From the NCBI RefSeq assembly GCF_039724765.1, contig NZ_CP155729.1, positions 310,001-374,000 of the forward strand: 64,000 nt of DNA. The letters run 5' to 3'. Position 1 is the first letter of the stretch. Every line of letters starts with the position of its first letter. The position numbers and the translations under genes are program-made. This stretch comes from Sagittula stellata E-37 (GTDB lineage: Bacteria; Pseudomonadota; Alphaproteobacteria; Rhodobacterales; Rhodobacteraceae). Positions 9,040 to 18,296 of the stretch are shown here, piece after piece. The notes under the pieces are model-generated. The model was not told where the DNA came from and did not search any database. It saw nothing but the letters and a program-made list of their open reading frames with translations.

Positions 9040-9900
9040 ATGACGACAGCCACCGAAATCTCGCACCAGCAGGCAAAGATCGTCGTGCTGGGCGCGAACG
9101 GCAAGCTTGGCCGCATGATATGCCGCCTCTGGCCTGTTAGCGGTGAGTTGGTCAAAGTCGCGCGCACAGAAGGTCACGCGAATTTGGTCTGGGCCCCGGG
9201 CGATCCCGTTCCGGCGGCGTTGGTTGGCAGAATCCGCGCGATCATTGCCCTGTGGGGTGCGACCTCTGGCAATCTGTCCGACAACGCCAGGCTCGCGGAG
9301 GCGGCTTTGGATTTGGCGGTCGCTTTGGATGCATCGCAGGTGATCCACATGTCCAGCGCTGCGGCATATGGCGCGGCGGACAGGGCGTTTCGAGAGGCGG
9401 ATGTCCTTCGGCCCACAGGATCCTATGGTCTTGCAAAGCGAGAGATGGAGGATGCGATTGCCGACTGGCACCTGCGGAACGGTCAGGACACCCGTTCCAT
9501 TGTCCTCCGATTGGGGAATGTGGCCGGGGCGGACAGCCTTGGAAATAGCCTCCGTCTGGGATCATCGGTCACGCTTGACCAGTTTCCAGACGGCACCGGT
9601 CCGCAGCGAAGTTACATCGGTCCTTTGGACCTTGCTCGCGTCCTGAAGATCCTGACAGAAGATATCTATATATCAGGTACTTACAATGTGTCTGCGGCCC
9701 AAGCGACGTCCATGGCGGACATTGTGACGGCCGCCGGCACGGGCGTGCGCTGGAGAGCTGCACCGAAGGGGGCGCTTCGCTCGGTCGTCCTGGACACGTC
9801 CAAGCTGGCCGGTCTGGTGCCGAATATGTGCATCTCGTCAAAACCTGACGAATTGGTTGCGCAGGCGCGGGCAGGGGGGGCCTTGCCTTGTCCCGCCTGA
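9040..9900 (+). CDS. NAD-dependent epimerase/dehydratase (extended SDR)
   Basis: A 286-residue extended short-chain dehydrogenase likely to modify a nucleotide sugar. The Rossmann loop is KIVVLGANGKLGRMI (residues 13-27, G-x-x-G-x-x-G). The serine before the active site is in HMSSAAAYGAADR, and the catalytic Y-x-x-x-K is YGLAKREME (about 129-137). It is shorter than typical UDP-hexose 4-epimerases (~330), with a reduced C-terminal substrate domain. It overlaps the downstream sugar transferase by 13 bases. The context suggests it supplies or edits the sugar that the transferase loads on lipid. Confidence 0.82.
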   Translation: MTTATEISHQQAKIVVLGANGKLGRMICRLWPVSGELVKVARTEGHANLVWAPGDPVPAALVGRIRAIIALWGATSGNLSDNARLAEAALDLAVALDASQVIHMSSAAAYGAADRAFREADVLRPTGSYGLAKREMEDAIADWHLRNGQDTRSIVLRLGNVAGADSLGNSLRLGSSVTLDQFPDGTGPQRSYIGPLDLARVLKILTEDIYISGTYNVSAAQATSMADIVTAAGTGVRWRAAPKGALRSVVLDTSKLAGLVPNMCISSKPDELVAQARAGGALPCPA

Positions 9901-10520
9901 CGTTCCGCGTCCTCGACGTGGTGTATGCCCTGGGCCTGGGGTTGCTATTGTTGCCGTTGATTCTGGCCGTGGCGCTGATCGTCCTTTGTAAGGAGGGACC
10001 GCCGGTTTTGTACGGTTCAGAGCGGATGCACGATCCGGCCAGATCGTTTACGCTGTGGAAATTCCGGACGATGCGACCGGCGGAGCGGGACAGAGGCGTC
10101 ACCGGCGGTGACAAGATGGGCCGCATCACCGCGACCGGTGCTTGGCTCAGACGGACGCGGCTGGATGAGCTTCCGCAATTGTGGAACATCATCCGGGGCG
10201 ATGTCGGTTTTGTCGGCCCAAGACCGCCGCTTCGCCGGTACGTGGAGATGTTTCCGGACCTCTACGCAAAGGTTCTGGCAGACCGTCCCGGCGTCACCGG
10301 GCTTGCGTCACAGGCCTTCCATGCGCACGAAGAGCGGTTGCTGTCGGGCGCTGCGACCAGCGCGGACACCGAAGAGATCTATTGCCATCGCTGCATCCCG
10401 CGCAAGGCGCGGCTTGACCTCATCTATGCAAAAAGCCGCACGCCCTGCTCGGACATGCGGCTGATGTTCGCGACGGTCTTCGACCGGGTGACGATGCACG
10501 ACCGGCGCAGGCGTCAGTAG
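9888..10520 (+). CDS. Undecaprenyl-phosphate sugar-1-phosphate transferase (ExoY/WcaJ type)
   Basis: This family transfers a sugar-1-phosphate to undecaprenyl phosphate, starting repeat-unit assembly of an exopolysaccharide. The 210-residue product has one N-terminal membrane segment (ALGLGLLLLPLILAVALIVL). It then shows the family motifs SFTLWKFRTMR, RRTRLDELPQLWNIIRGDVG and GFVGPRPPLRRYV (about 60-125). It matches the short ExoY form without the extra WcaJ membrane helices. The start is TTG, preceded by AGGGGGG 7 bases away; no ATG fits. Its stop overlaps the convergent yjbF stop region by 7 bases. Confidence 0.9.
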   Translation: MSRLTFRVLDVVYALGLGLLLLPLILAVALIVLCKEGPPVLYGSERMHDPARSFTLWKFRTMRPAERDRGVTGGDKMGRITATGAWLRRTRLDELPQLWNIIRGDVGFVGPRPPLRRYVEMFPDLYAKVLADRPGVTGLASQAFHAHEERLLSGAATSADTEEIYCHRCIPRKARLDLIYAKSRTPCSDMRLMFATVFDRVTMHDRRRRQ

Positions 10521-11194
10521 CGGAGCAATTGCGTATCGACATAACCGATGGTTTCGCCCATCCACTGGCGTCCGCTGACGATGGTCCCGTCCCCGGCCAG
10601 ATAATAGCTGTTTTCGAACGAAGCTTCGCCGGTTGCCTTGCAGGACACGCCGACGGAGGACGTCGGTATCGAAGCCCGGCCCAGCGGGGTGTGATTGCCC
10701 GCGCCGGGGCGAACGGAGCAATAGTAGATGATCACCTTCGTCTTGTACTCCGGCGTCAGGAAACGCTGCACGTAGCTGACGTTCCCGCTCCCACGTGACT
10801 GGATCATGTCCAGCAGTTCGTCTTCTTCGACGGACATCAGGTCCCCGCCAAGCCCGCGCGAGGCAGTGATCATGCCGTCTCGCAAGACGACGGCCTGCCG
10901 CGACTGGTTGCCGAAGGTCTGGTATGCGCCGTTTCGCTCGACCTCTGACAAGAGCACCTGGGCGTTCTTGCGGTTTTCGACCTGGAACAATGCCACAGGC
11001 TTGTTCGTCGCTTGCAGGGCCTGGGCGATCTCTGCCGCGGAAATCGGCTTTGGCGTTGCGCGGCGTGACTTGATCGAAGCCGGCAAGTTCTTGATCACAT
11101 CCAAGGCGCTGGCAGACTTGTCGCTGCCGCAGGACGTCAGCATCAGACCGGCACACAGGGCGAGGCCGATTGTCTTCAGGCGTGTCATTTTCAT
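10514..11194 (-). CDS. yjbF: YjbF/GfcB family exopolysaccharide lipoprotein
   Basis: A 226-residue lipoprotein of the YjbF/GfcB family, found in group 4 capsule and yjbEFGH loci; its precise role in polysaccharide export or regulation is not known. The signal peptide KTIGLALCAGLMLTSCGSDK carries the lipobox LTSC, so maturation at Cys and outer-membrane anchoring are likely. The mature part contains ISAAEIAQALQATNKP and a C-terminal SYYLAGDGTIVSGRQWMGET, typical of the family. The ATG at 11194 has GGGGGAGG 8 bases before it. It overlaps the yjbH stop as ATGA, so the two are translationally coupled. Confidence 0.87.
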   Translation of the reverse strand: MKMTRLKTIGLALCAGLMLTSCGSDKSASALDVIKNLPASIKSRRATPKPISAAEIAQALQATNKPVALFQVENRKNAQVLLSEVERNGAYQTFGNQSRQAVVLRDGMITASRGLGGDLMSVEEDELLDMIQSRGSGNVSYVQRFLTPEYKTKVIIYYCSVRPGAGNHTPLGRASIPTSSVGVSCKATGEASFENSYYLAGDGTIVSGRQWMGETIGYVDTQLLRY

Positions 11195-13347
11195 CGCCAG
11201 AACCTCCCCCACGACTCGACAACTTCGGGTTTGTGGTAGTCCCGAACCTGTTCGTAGAGCCGCCCCCGAACATTGAGACGGGCACCGCCGTCACGGGTCA
11301 GAGACCGGATGTTGATGTTGTTCTCGCGCCGTGTCGGCGTGTTGAGGAGGGTACTGATCGGGATCGTGACGCGGACGCCCTTGTCAAAGGAGCCTTCGCC
11401 GAAGTCGTCGGCGGAAGCATCGGTGAGCGTTGCATATGCGCCTACGCTCCATCCGTTTGCAAACTCTCGGTCCAGCGAAACCGTCGCGCCGACGTCGCCG
11501 GCGAGATAGCTGCCCACGTCAAGCTGCCCGTGGAAGCCGTTGCCGAAGTCGTAATACGCCGAGACGTGACCGTTGAACTCGGGGATTTCACGCTTGGCAC
11601 CGGACACGGGGTCTGTGGTGGTCATCGACTGGAAACCGAACAGCTGATCGTAGTCGCGGCGCTGAACCCAGTTCACTTCCGCGCCAAAGGCGACACGGCT
11701 GGTGACCGGCTTCCAGAGGATCTCTGCCGAAACGCCGCCGAACATCGCTTCGAGGTAACCCGCCGAAATCCGGCCATAGAGGTTCTTGCCCGGACGACCG
11801 TAGTAGGCCAGCTGCAGGTTCTCGATGGTCTCATCACCCTCGGCCGCGTAGACCGGCGCATCGGTGCGTACACGCGGCAGACCCGATTCATCCCGGCGGC
11901 TGATCTTGCTGATGTTGCCGGAGAGGCGATAGGAAGCCGTACCGGAGAACACGAGGTTCGGTGTGACATCGAGGCTGAAGTTGCCGCGCACCCCGCCTTC
12001 GGTCCGTACAGGTTCATCGGGGTCGAAGACCGACACATCGACGTAGGGTGCCAGCGACCAGTCGAACTGAGGATAGGCCGAGCGGAATGCTTCCGGCTCA
12101 CGCCCGAACCCGTCGTAGAAGCGAACGCGCGGCAGGATCTCGATCGCGGCCTCGTGCTCTTGCCGTTCAAGGTCGGAGCGCATGATGACGACCGACGAAA
12201 TGGCCATACCGTTGACCATCGGGATGATTTCGAATTGCTCGACCGACGCCGGCAGCGTCCGGGTCATGACGCGGGCGATGCGGCCAAACGCCTGCGCTTC
12301 GGAGTTGAAGCGCGGGTTGGACACGCGCACGACGGCGCGTCGGCTTTCGAGGGTCATTCCCTCCAGCCTGATGCCTTCGGTGGCAAGCGTCTGGGCAAGT
12401 TGCGTCTGCGCTGCCGTGGTCTTCTGCGGATCGACGGACCATCCCAGATCGGCGGCAGCACCGGGCGGACGCGGAGCGACGGGCAGACCCGACGGCTCGA
12501 TACCGCCCGGAACACCCAGAGTTTTCGGGTTGGTGTAGAGTGTCAGCTGCGCGCCGACCTCGCTCCCCATGACACTGTAGAGAGAGAACTGACCGGCGCC
12601 ATTCCAAAGCTTGTAATCGACGCCGAAGTTCCAGGGCGACTTATGCTCGACACCGCCGCTGGCGACCTCGCGCTCGTAGGTGTCGGACGAGTATTCGACC
12701 TTGAACTTGAAGCGGTCGTTTGGGGCGTAGCTCAGACCGCCGAACGCGGCCACGTCGCCGCGGAACCAGCGGTCGGCCGTGAACTTGCCGCCCTGGCCGA
12801 GAACAGTCGTAGGACGGGTCCCGAGAGAGCCGAGCGTCGCTTCGCTGCCGAAACGGCCCCAGCCGATCCCGCCGGTCACCTTCAGGCCGGGCATCAGCGT
12901 CTTGGTCGCGACGACGTATTCGCCACTGTAGACGCCCGTACCGATGATGTCCGACATGCCGACGACAATCGCCGGGCGCCAACCGCTTTCCTTCATCAGA
13001 AGGTAACGAAGGTCAAAGCTGCGGTCGTAGTAGTCTGCTGAATTTGAGCTCGGAAAGGCTTTCAATTCCGAATAGCGAAAGCTGCCCGACAACCGGGGCG
13101 TGATTTGGAAGCCAAGGGTCGTCCGCGTGTAGTTGCCGAATCCGCCAAACGTCGCACTGATTGTCGCGTCAGGCAGCATTTCGGCCGTCGGCATGTCGAC
13201 AAGACCCGGTGAGCCGTAGAGGTTCATGCTGGCCGCGTCGCGACCCTCCTGCGGGACCGCGGCAGAAGACCAGAGCGTCGCGACGGAGCCGAGAAGCGCC
13301 CCGACGATCCGTCCGCGTCGTGAGTGTCGGGAAGGATTACCCGGCAT
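11191..13347 (-). CDS. yjbH: YjbH/GfcD family outer-membrane beta-barrel protein
   Basis: A 718-residue exported protein of the YjbH family, thought to form an outer-membrane beta-barrel for exopolysaccharide. After a basic signal peptide (RIVGALLGSVATLWSSAAV), the mature protein begins SMNLYGSPGLVDMPTAEMLP, the family's characteristic opening. The rest is rich in alternating beta strands ending in aromatic residues, for example GSFRYSELK, FKFKVEYSSDTYE and SAYYDFGNGFHGQLDVGSYL. The second ATG (13347) is preferred over 13353 because AGAGG lies 7 bases before it. It is the first gene of the yjbH-yjbF pair; no yjbG is present, and a YjbE-like gene lies far away at 41060. Confidence 0.88.
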   Translation of the reverse strand: MPGNPSRHSRRGRIVGALLGSVATLWSSAAVPQEGRDAASMNLYGSPGLVDMPTAEMLPDATISATFGGFGNYTRTTLGFQITPRLSGSFRYSELKAFPSSNSADYYDRSFDLRYLLMKESGWRPAIVVGMSDIIGTGVYSGEYVVATKTLMPGLKVTGGIGWGRFGSEATLGSLGTRPTTVLGQGGKFTADRWFRGDVAAFGGLSYAPNDRFKFKVEYSSDTYEREVASGGVEHKSPWNFGVDYKLWNGAGQFSLYSVMGSEVGAQLTLYTNPKTLGVPGGIEPSGLPVAPRPPGAAADLGWSVDPQKTTAAQTQLAQTLATEGIRLEGMTLESRRAVVRVSNPRFNSEAQAFGRIARVMTRTLPASVEQFEIIPMVNGMAISSVVIMRSDLERQEHEAAIEILPRVRFYDGFGREPEAFRSAYPQFDWSLAPYVDVSVFDPDEPVRTEGGVRGNFSLDVTPNLVFSGTASYRLSGNISKISRRDESGLPRVRTDAPVYAAEGDETIENLQLAYYGRPGKNLYGRISAGYLEAMFGGVSAEILWKPVTSRVAFGAEVNWVQRRDYDQLFGFQSMTTTDPVSGAKREIPEFNGHVSAYYDFGNGFHGQLDVGSYLAGDVGATVSLDREFANGWSVGAYATLTDASADDFGEGSFDKGVRVTIPISTLLNTPTRRENNINIRSLTRDGGARLNVRGRLYEQVRDYHKPEVVESWGRFWR

Positions 13348-13552
13348 GTCCATACCTCTGCTCTTCTTGGCCCGAACTCTTGCTACGGTTTTGCCAGCCT
13401 ACAGTCTATAAATTTGCACCGTTCGTCGCGGAGCGTGTGTGATAATGACCACGGTTCTTGCGCCGACCAATTAACCCGACACTTTGAATCGTTAAGGCGG
13501 TGGAAAGCTCCCGCAGCATAGACCTGACCCCGGTGGGAGAAAGGTGAGTGCG

Positions 13553-14392
13553 ATGAGCGGCGACAATGAGCTTGCGCCTATCATCATCAAGCGGAAGAAG
13601 GTCGTCGCCGGCGGCGGGCACCACGGTGGCGCGTGGAAGGTTGCCTATGCCGACTTCGTGACTGCGATGATGGCGTTCTTCCTGTTGATGTGGCTATTGA
13701 ACGCGACGACGGAGAAGCAGCGCAAGGGTATTGCCGACTACTTCACACCAACGATCGCAATGGCGCGTGTGTCTGGCGGTGGCGATGGCCCGTTGGGCGG
13801 CGACTCGGTATTCGCCGAGAACACCCTGCCACGGATGGGGTCCGGCTCCACAAGCCTGAACCCGGCGGCCTCGAATGGCGAACAGGGAACCTTCACCGAG
13901 GGCGATACCGGTGACGACGCGGCGGACATGGACGAAGCCTTCAAGGAGGTGGAGGAGATGCTCATGGGCCGTGGCGGCGAAAGCATGGTTGCCGACGAGC
14001 TCATGGAACACATCGTCACACGTGTCACCGACGAAGGGCTGGTCATCGAGTTCTTCGAATCCGAACACGCCCGCCTGTTCACCGGCGACGCAACACCGAC
14101 ACCTTTGCTGGAAGATCTGGCGCTTGTCCTGGCGCGTGCGTCGGAGGTGGTGACAAACCAGATGGCGATCGAGGGGCATGTCGCATCCTCTCCTCTTGTA
14201 CTGGCAAGAGATCCAAGCTGGGATGTCTCTGGTTTGCGCGCCTCTGCCTTCCGGGAATTGCTGACCGGAGAAGGCGTGCCGGAGAACCGTGTCAAGCGGG
14301 TCACTTCCTACGCCGACCGTGAACCCGCACATAAAAACCCGATGAACGCACGCAACAACCGGATCGAAGTCGTCTTCCTGCGCGACCTGTGA
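13553..14392 (+). CDS. motB: Flagellar stator protein MotB-like
   Basis: MotB pairs with MotA to form the ion-driven stator and anchors it to peptidoglycan. The 279-residue product begins with a cytoplasmic segment LAPIIIKRKKV, then HGGAWKVAYADFVTAMMAFF (about 25-44). This contains the ion-carrying aspartate of YADF within the single transmembrane helix. The plug region and an acidic linker follow. The C terminus is an OmpA-like domain with IEGHVASSPL and NARNNRIEVVFL, where H and R/N positions fit peptidoglycan binding. The ATG at 13553 has AGAAAGG 8 bases before it; an in-frame GTG at 13544 is less likely. motA is separate, at 19473. Confidence 0.9.
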   Translation: MSGDNELAPIIIKRKKVVAGGGHHGGAWKVAYADFVTAMMAFFLLMWLLNATTEKQRKGIADYFTPTIAMARVSGGGDGPLGGDSVFAENTLPRMGSGSTSLNPAASNGEQGTFTEGDTGDDAADMDEAFKEVEEMLMGRGGESMVADELMEHIVTRVTDEGLVIEFFESEHARLFTGDATPTPLLEDLALVLARASEVVTNQMAIEGHVASSPLVLARDPSWDVSGLRASAFRELLTGEGVPENRVKRVTSYADREPAHKNPMNARNNRIEVVFLRDL

Positions 14393-14422
14393 CCGGCACG
14401 AGATTGGATCGGATTTTAGCTG

Positions 14423-14437
14423 TTAGCCGGGCGTTAA
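14423..14437. promoter_or_regulatory. Near-consensus CtrA-type site upstream of flgE
   Basis: TTAG (14423-14426), a 7-base spacer CCGGGCG and TTAA (14434-14437) give a one-mismatch match to TTAA-N7-TTAA. The site ends 57 bases before the flgE start, a position suited to activation. CtrA controls flagellar genes in Rhodobacterales, so the assignment is reasonable but short motifs arise by chance. Confidence 0.4.
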
Positions 14438-14494
14438 ACCGGCGGCCTTATCAGTTGTCGTGAAATTTGAGCGAGACAGCAGAAAGGCGTGTCA

Positions 14495-15802
14495 ATGACG
14501 ATCTCATCTTCCCTCAACGCAGGTGTTGCAGGCCTTTCGGCGAACGCGACGCGACTGGCAACCATTTCCGACAACATCGCGAACTCTGCGACGCAAGGCT
14601 ATAAGCGTGTCGAGACGGAATTTTCTGCCATGGTCACCTCTGGAAACTCGGGGACCTACACCGCCGGGGGTGTCCGTACCCAGACCAACCGACTTGTGGC
14701 GGAACATGGCGCGCTGGTGACGACGAACAACGCCACGGACCTTGCCGTGCGCGGCACCGGTTTCCTTCCGGTGGCCCAGGCGACGGAAGTGCTGGCAGGC
14801 AACGGCAATCCGCAGATGTTCATGACGACGACGGCATCTTTCCGGCTAGATGCCGAGGGGTATCTGAGGACGGAATCGGGCCTGATGCTGCTGGGCTGGC
14901 GGGCCAACGCGGACGGCAGCATCCCGAACCTCGCCCGCGACACATCCGCCAGCCTCGAGCCTATCCAGATCGCACTGAACCAGTATCTCAGCGAACCTAC
15001 GACCGCGATCACGATGGGTGTCAACCTTCCCGCGACGGAGACGACCGCCGGCGCCGCCGGCGATGCGCTCGAATTGCCTATCGAGTACTTCGACAACCTT
15101 GGGAGGTCGGAATCCCTGAACGTGACGTTCACACCTACCGTTCCGGCCACCGGCTCTTCGAACGAATGGACGATGGTCATCACCGACTCCGCCAGCGGTG
15201 GTGCAATCATCGGCGACTACACGGTAACCTTCGACAACACCCCGTCGGCGGGCGGTACACTGGCAAGCGTCAGCGCGCCGATCAGTGCCGGTGGCGCCTA
15301 TGACGGGGTGGCGGGCTCGGTCGTCGTGAACGCGGCGGGCGGCCCGATCGAACTGAGTATCGGGCAGCTCTTCACCAACAACGGCCTGACCCAGCGCTCC
15401 GACAGCTTCGCACCGCTGAACATCGCGAAAGACGGGTCGCCCGCCGGCAACATGACCTCTGTCGAAGTCGATGAAAGCGGGCGGGTCTACGCATACTTCG
15501 ACACCGGTGCCAGCGCTGTCATCTTCCAGATCCCACTGGTCGACGTTCCCAACCCCAATGGCATGATCGCGCTGAACAACCAGCTGTTCCAGCCCTCGGC
15601 GGAAAGCGGCAGCTTCTTCCTCTGGGATGCGGGCGACGGCCCCACGGGAGAGATCGTTCCCTATGCACGCGAGGAATCGACCACGGACGTCGCCGCCGAG
15701 CTGACGGACATGATCCAGACCCAGCGGGCCTATTCGTCCAACGCCAAGGTCATCCAGACGGTCGACGAGATGTTGCAGGAAACCACCAACATCAAACGCT
15801 GA
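14495..15802 (+). CDS. flgE: Flagellar hook protein FlgE
   Basis: FlgE forms the flexible hook joining rod and filament. The 435-residue product has the axial-protein N terminus SSSLNAGVAGLSANATRLAT followed by SDNIANSATQGYKRVETEFS. It has the hook-type strand segment ATDLAVRGTGFLPV (about 85-98) and the conserved C-terminal heptad region with QTQRAYSSNAKVIQTVDEML. The ATG at 14495 has AGAAAGG 7 bases upstream; the in-frame GTG two codons earlier is disfavoured. It heads a flgE-flgK-flgL-flgI set with short gaps. Confidence 0.95.
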   Translation: MTISSSLNAGVAGLSANATRLATISDNIANSATQGYKRVETEFSAMVTSGNSGTYTAGGVRTQTNRLVAEHGALVTTNNATDLAVRGTGFLPVAQATEVLAGNGNPQMFMTTTASFRLDAEGYLRTESGLMLLGWRANADGSIPNLARDTSASLEPIQIALNQYLSEPTTAITMGVNLPATETTAGAAGDALELPIEYFDNLGRSESLNVTFTPTVPATGSSNEWTMVITDSASGGAIIGDYTVTFDNTPSAGGTLASVSAPISAGGAYDGVAGSVVVNAAGGPIELSIGQLFTNNGLTQRSDSFAPLNIAKDGSPAGNMTSVEVDESGRVYAYFDTGASAVIFQIPLVDVPNPNGMIALNNQLFQPSAESGSFFLWDAGDGPTGEIVPYAREESTTDVAAELTDMIQTQRAYSSNAKVIQTVDEMLQETTNIKR

Positions 15803-15836
15803 TCCGAAACCGATCCTGAGAAGAGGAGGGCGCTAG

Positions 15837-17285
15837 ATGTCCCTGACTGGAGCCCTGAATGCCGCGGTGTCCGGCCTCAAAGCCAACACGCGTGCAGCAT
15901 CGCTGATCTCGACAAACATTTCGAATGCCACGAACGAAGCCTACGGGCGGCGGACACTGGAACTGAACGCCCTCGGATCTGGCACACGCGGCGGGGTTCT
16001 CGTCGCGGGTGTCGTCCGGCAGTACGATCCCGTTCTGATGGCCGACCGAATGGCGTCGGACTCTCAACTCGCGGGGGGGAACGACATGTATGCCTTCGCG
16101 AAACGCATGGAAACGCTGGTCGGGGAGTCGGGCACATCCGGCTCCCTCACCTCCCGGATCACGGCGTTCGAAAACGCGCTGCTATCCGCATCTTCCAACC
16201 CGGCGTCCGCGCAGCGGCTGGAACTGGTGGCCGTCACGGCAACCGATCTGACGAACGCGGTCAACGACCTTTCCAATGAGGTTCAACTTGCCCGGCAGAC
16301 CGCCGACACGACGATTGCGAAGCAGGTCTCGACCCTGAACGCGGCCGTATCGCGGCTGGCGGCGATCAACGACATCGTGCGCAGTGCGGAAGCCTCCGGC
16401 ACGGAGACGGCGTCCATTCTTGACGAACGGCAGGCGCTGCTCAACGAGATTTCCGGCATCGTGCCTCTGCGTGTGGTTGAGCGTGACCGCGGCCAAATCG
16501 CCATTTTCACGCGCCGAGGCGGGGTCCTGCTGGACGGCAAGGCCTATGAAATCGGGTTCAGCACCACCGGGACCATCGACGCCAGCACCACGTTGGGCAG
16601 CGGCGGGTTGTCCGGCCTGACCCTGAATGGCGCACCGATCAATTCGTCTTTCAACGGCATGTTCGCCGGAGGCAGCCTGGCCGCGCAGTTCGAGCTTCGC
16701 GACGTGACCGCGGTGGGCCGGCAGGCAGAACTCGACGGCATCGCACGGGACCTGATCGAACGGCTCGGTCCCGGCGGTCCGGACACCACGCTTGGTGCCA
16801 CCGATCCGGGCTTCTTCACAGACAACGGGATCGCCTTCACGGCTGCGAACGAAACTGGAATCGCGGGTCGGATCAGCCTGAACGCGTTGCTCGCGCCTGC
16901 GGGCGGCGGGACCTGGCGCATTCGCGACGGGATCGGTGCGGCCGCACCCGGGGAGGTCGGCGACGCGGCGCTCATTCAGGACATCGCGGACGCCTTGGGC
17001 GCATCCAATGTGCCCGGATCGGCTTCTTTGCCCAGCATCGCCCGCACCTTCATCGATCAGGTGTCGCAGTTCTCGTCCTCGGTCGCCGGTGAACGCGTGC
17101 GGTCCGAGAACGCGTTCACCTTTCTGTCGGCACAGAACAGGGCGCTTCGCGAGATGGAACTCACAAAGGGCGTCGACACCGACCAAGAGCTTCAGAAGCT
17201 GATGCAGGTGGAACAGTACTACACGGCCAACGCCAAGGTCATCTCGACCGTCGACGATCTGTTCGAGCGTCTGCTGTCAATCTAA
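15837..17285 (+). CDS. flgK: Flagellar hook-associated protein 1 (FlgK)
   Basis: FlgK is the first hook-filament junction protein. The 482-residue product starts SLTGALNAAVSGLKANTRAA and continues SLISTNISNATNEAYGRRTL, the FlgK N-terminal helix pattern. The C terminus has KLMQVEQYYTANAKVISTVD, as in rod/hook proteins. The middle (about 130-430) is variable. A good AGAAGAGGAG tract precedes the ATG. It is 34 bases downstream of flgE and 12 bases before flgL. Confidence 0.94.
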   Translation: MSLTGALNAAVSGLKANTRAASLISTNISNATNEAYGRRTLELNALGSGTRGGVLVAGVVRQYDPVLMADRMASDSQLAGGNDMYAFAKRMETLVGESGTSGSLTSRITAFENALLSASSNPASAQRLELVAVTATDLTNAVNDLSNEVQLARQTADTTIAKQVSTLNAAVSRLAAINDIVRSAEASGTETASILDERQALLNEISGIVPLRVVERDRGQIAIFTRRGGVLLDGKAYEIGFSTTGTIDASTTLGSGGLSGLTLNGAPINSSFNGMFAGGSLAAQFELRDVTAVGRQAELDGIARDLIERLGPGGPDTTLGATDPGFFTDNGIAFTAANETGIAGRISLNALLAPAGGGTWRIRDGIGAAAPGEVGDAALIQDIADALGASNVPGSASLPSIARTFIDQVSQFSSSVAGERVRSENAFTFLSAQNRALREMELTKGVDTDQELQKLMQVEQYYTANAKVISTVDDLFERLLSI

Positions 17286-17297
17286 GGAGACATTCAC

Positions 17298-18296
17298 ATG
17301 GAAGTCATCGGCGACATGGCACGCGCGCTGGTTTTGCGAACGAACCAGGTCAGACTGCGCGAGGAAATGGACAAGCTGGCGGTGGAGGTCTCCACAGGCT
17401 TCGCCAAGGATCCCGGACAGCATCTTAACGGCGATCTGACCGGGTTGCAGGCCATCGACCGGTCACTCGCCCGGCTGGAGGCTTACCGTATCAACACGAC
17501 GGAGGCGACGTTTCTGACCAGTTCGATGCAGACGACGCTGGACGAGATCCAGACACGGTCGGAAATCGTCTCGCAGACGCTCATCTCGGCAGAACTGACG
17601 CCGAACGGTCCGCTGCTCAAGACCATGTCCGAGGATGCGGAAAACGCGTTGGGTCAGATCTTGAACGGCCTCAACCGCAGTGTTGCAGGGCGGTTCCTCT
17701 TTTCCGGAACGGCAACGGACCGCCGTGCGGTCCAAGGGATCGAAGACCTGCTGACCGACGCCCGTGCAAGCCTTGCCGGTGCCACCACGATGACGGATGT
17801 GGAAACCGCGCTCGACACCTTCTTCGGCGCAGGCGGCACCTATGAAACCGTGACCTACGAGGGATCGAACACCGGGATTTCGCCGCTTCGTCTCAGCGAA
17901 ACGGAAACGGCCAACGTCGACATCCGCGCCACGGACCCGGTCTTTCGGGAAGTGTTGAAGCCGCTGATCATGGCCACGCTGGCGACCGACGCATCGCTCG
18001 GGTTTTCTCAGGACCTCCAGGTGGAGATGCTGGCAGCCTCCGGCCGAAACCTTCTGGGTGCGCAGCAGAATGTCGTCGAACTTCGGGCGGGCCTGGGCGC
18101 GCTTGAGGCGAGGGTGGAGGAAACCAACACCCGCAACGCTGCCGAACGGACGGCCACCAGCATGGCGCGCCTCGATCTTGTCGGTGTGGATCAGTACGAA
18201 ACCGCCTCCCGTTACGAGAGCATCCGCGCCCAGCTGGAAAGCCTTTATGCAATAACGGTCCGCTCGCAGCGACTGTCCCTGGCGGAGTTCTTGTGA
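17298..18296 (+). CDS. flgL: Flagellar hook-associated protein 3 (FlgL)
   Basis: FlgL links FlgK to the flagellin filament. The 332-residue product is flagellin-like at both ends: an N-terminal helix VLRTNQVRLREEMDKLAVEV followed by STGFAKDPGQHLNGDLTGLQ, and a C-terminal helix with ESIRAQLESLYAITVRSQRL. The central part contains GRFLFSGTATDRRAV (about 132-146), a FlgL signature. Its stop overlaps the flgI start (TGATG), so hook-junction and P-ring genes are coupled. Its place after flgK confirms the assignment over flagellin. Confidence 0.93.
   Translation: MEVIGDMARALVLRTNQVRLREEMDKLAVEVSTGFAKDPGQHLNGDLTGLQAIDRSLARLEAYRINTTEATFLTSSMQTTLDEIQTRSEIVSQTLISAELTPNGPLLKTMSEDAENALGQILNGLNRSVAGRFLFSGTATDRRAVQGIEDLLTDARASLAGATTMTDVETALDTFFGAGGTYETVTYEGSNTGISPLRLSETETANVDIRATDPVFREVLKPLIMATLATDASLGFSQDLQVEMLAASGRNLLGAQQNVVELRAGLGALEARVEETNTRNAAERTATSMARLDLVGVDQYETASRYESIRAQLESLYAITVRSQRLSLAEFL

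Noticed and set aside
11170..13041. 623-codon plus-strand open frame
   Set aside because: It mirrors yjbH on the other strand; no ribosome site or family features.
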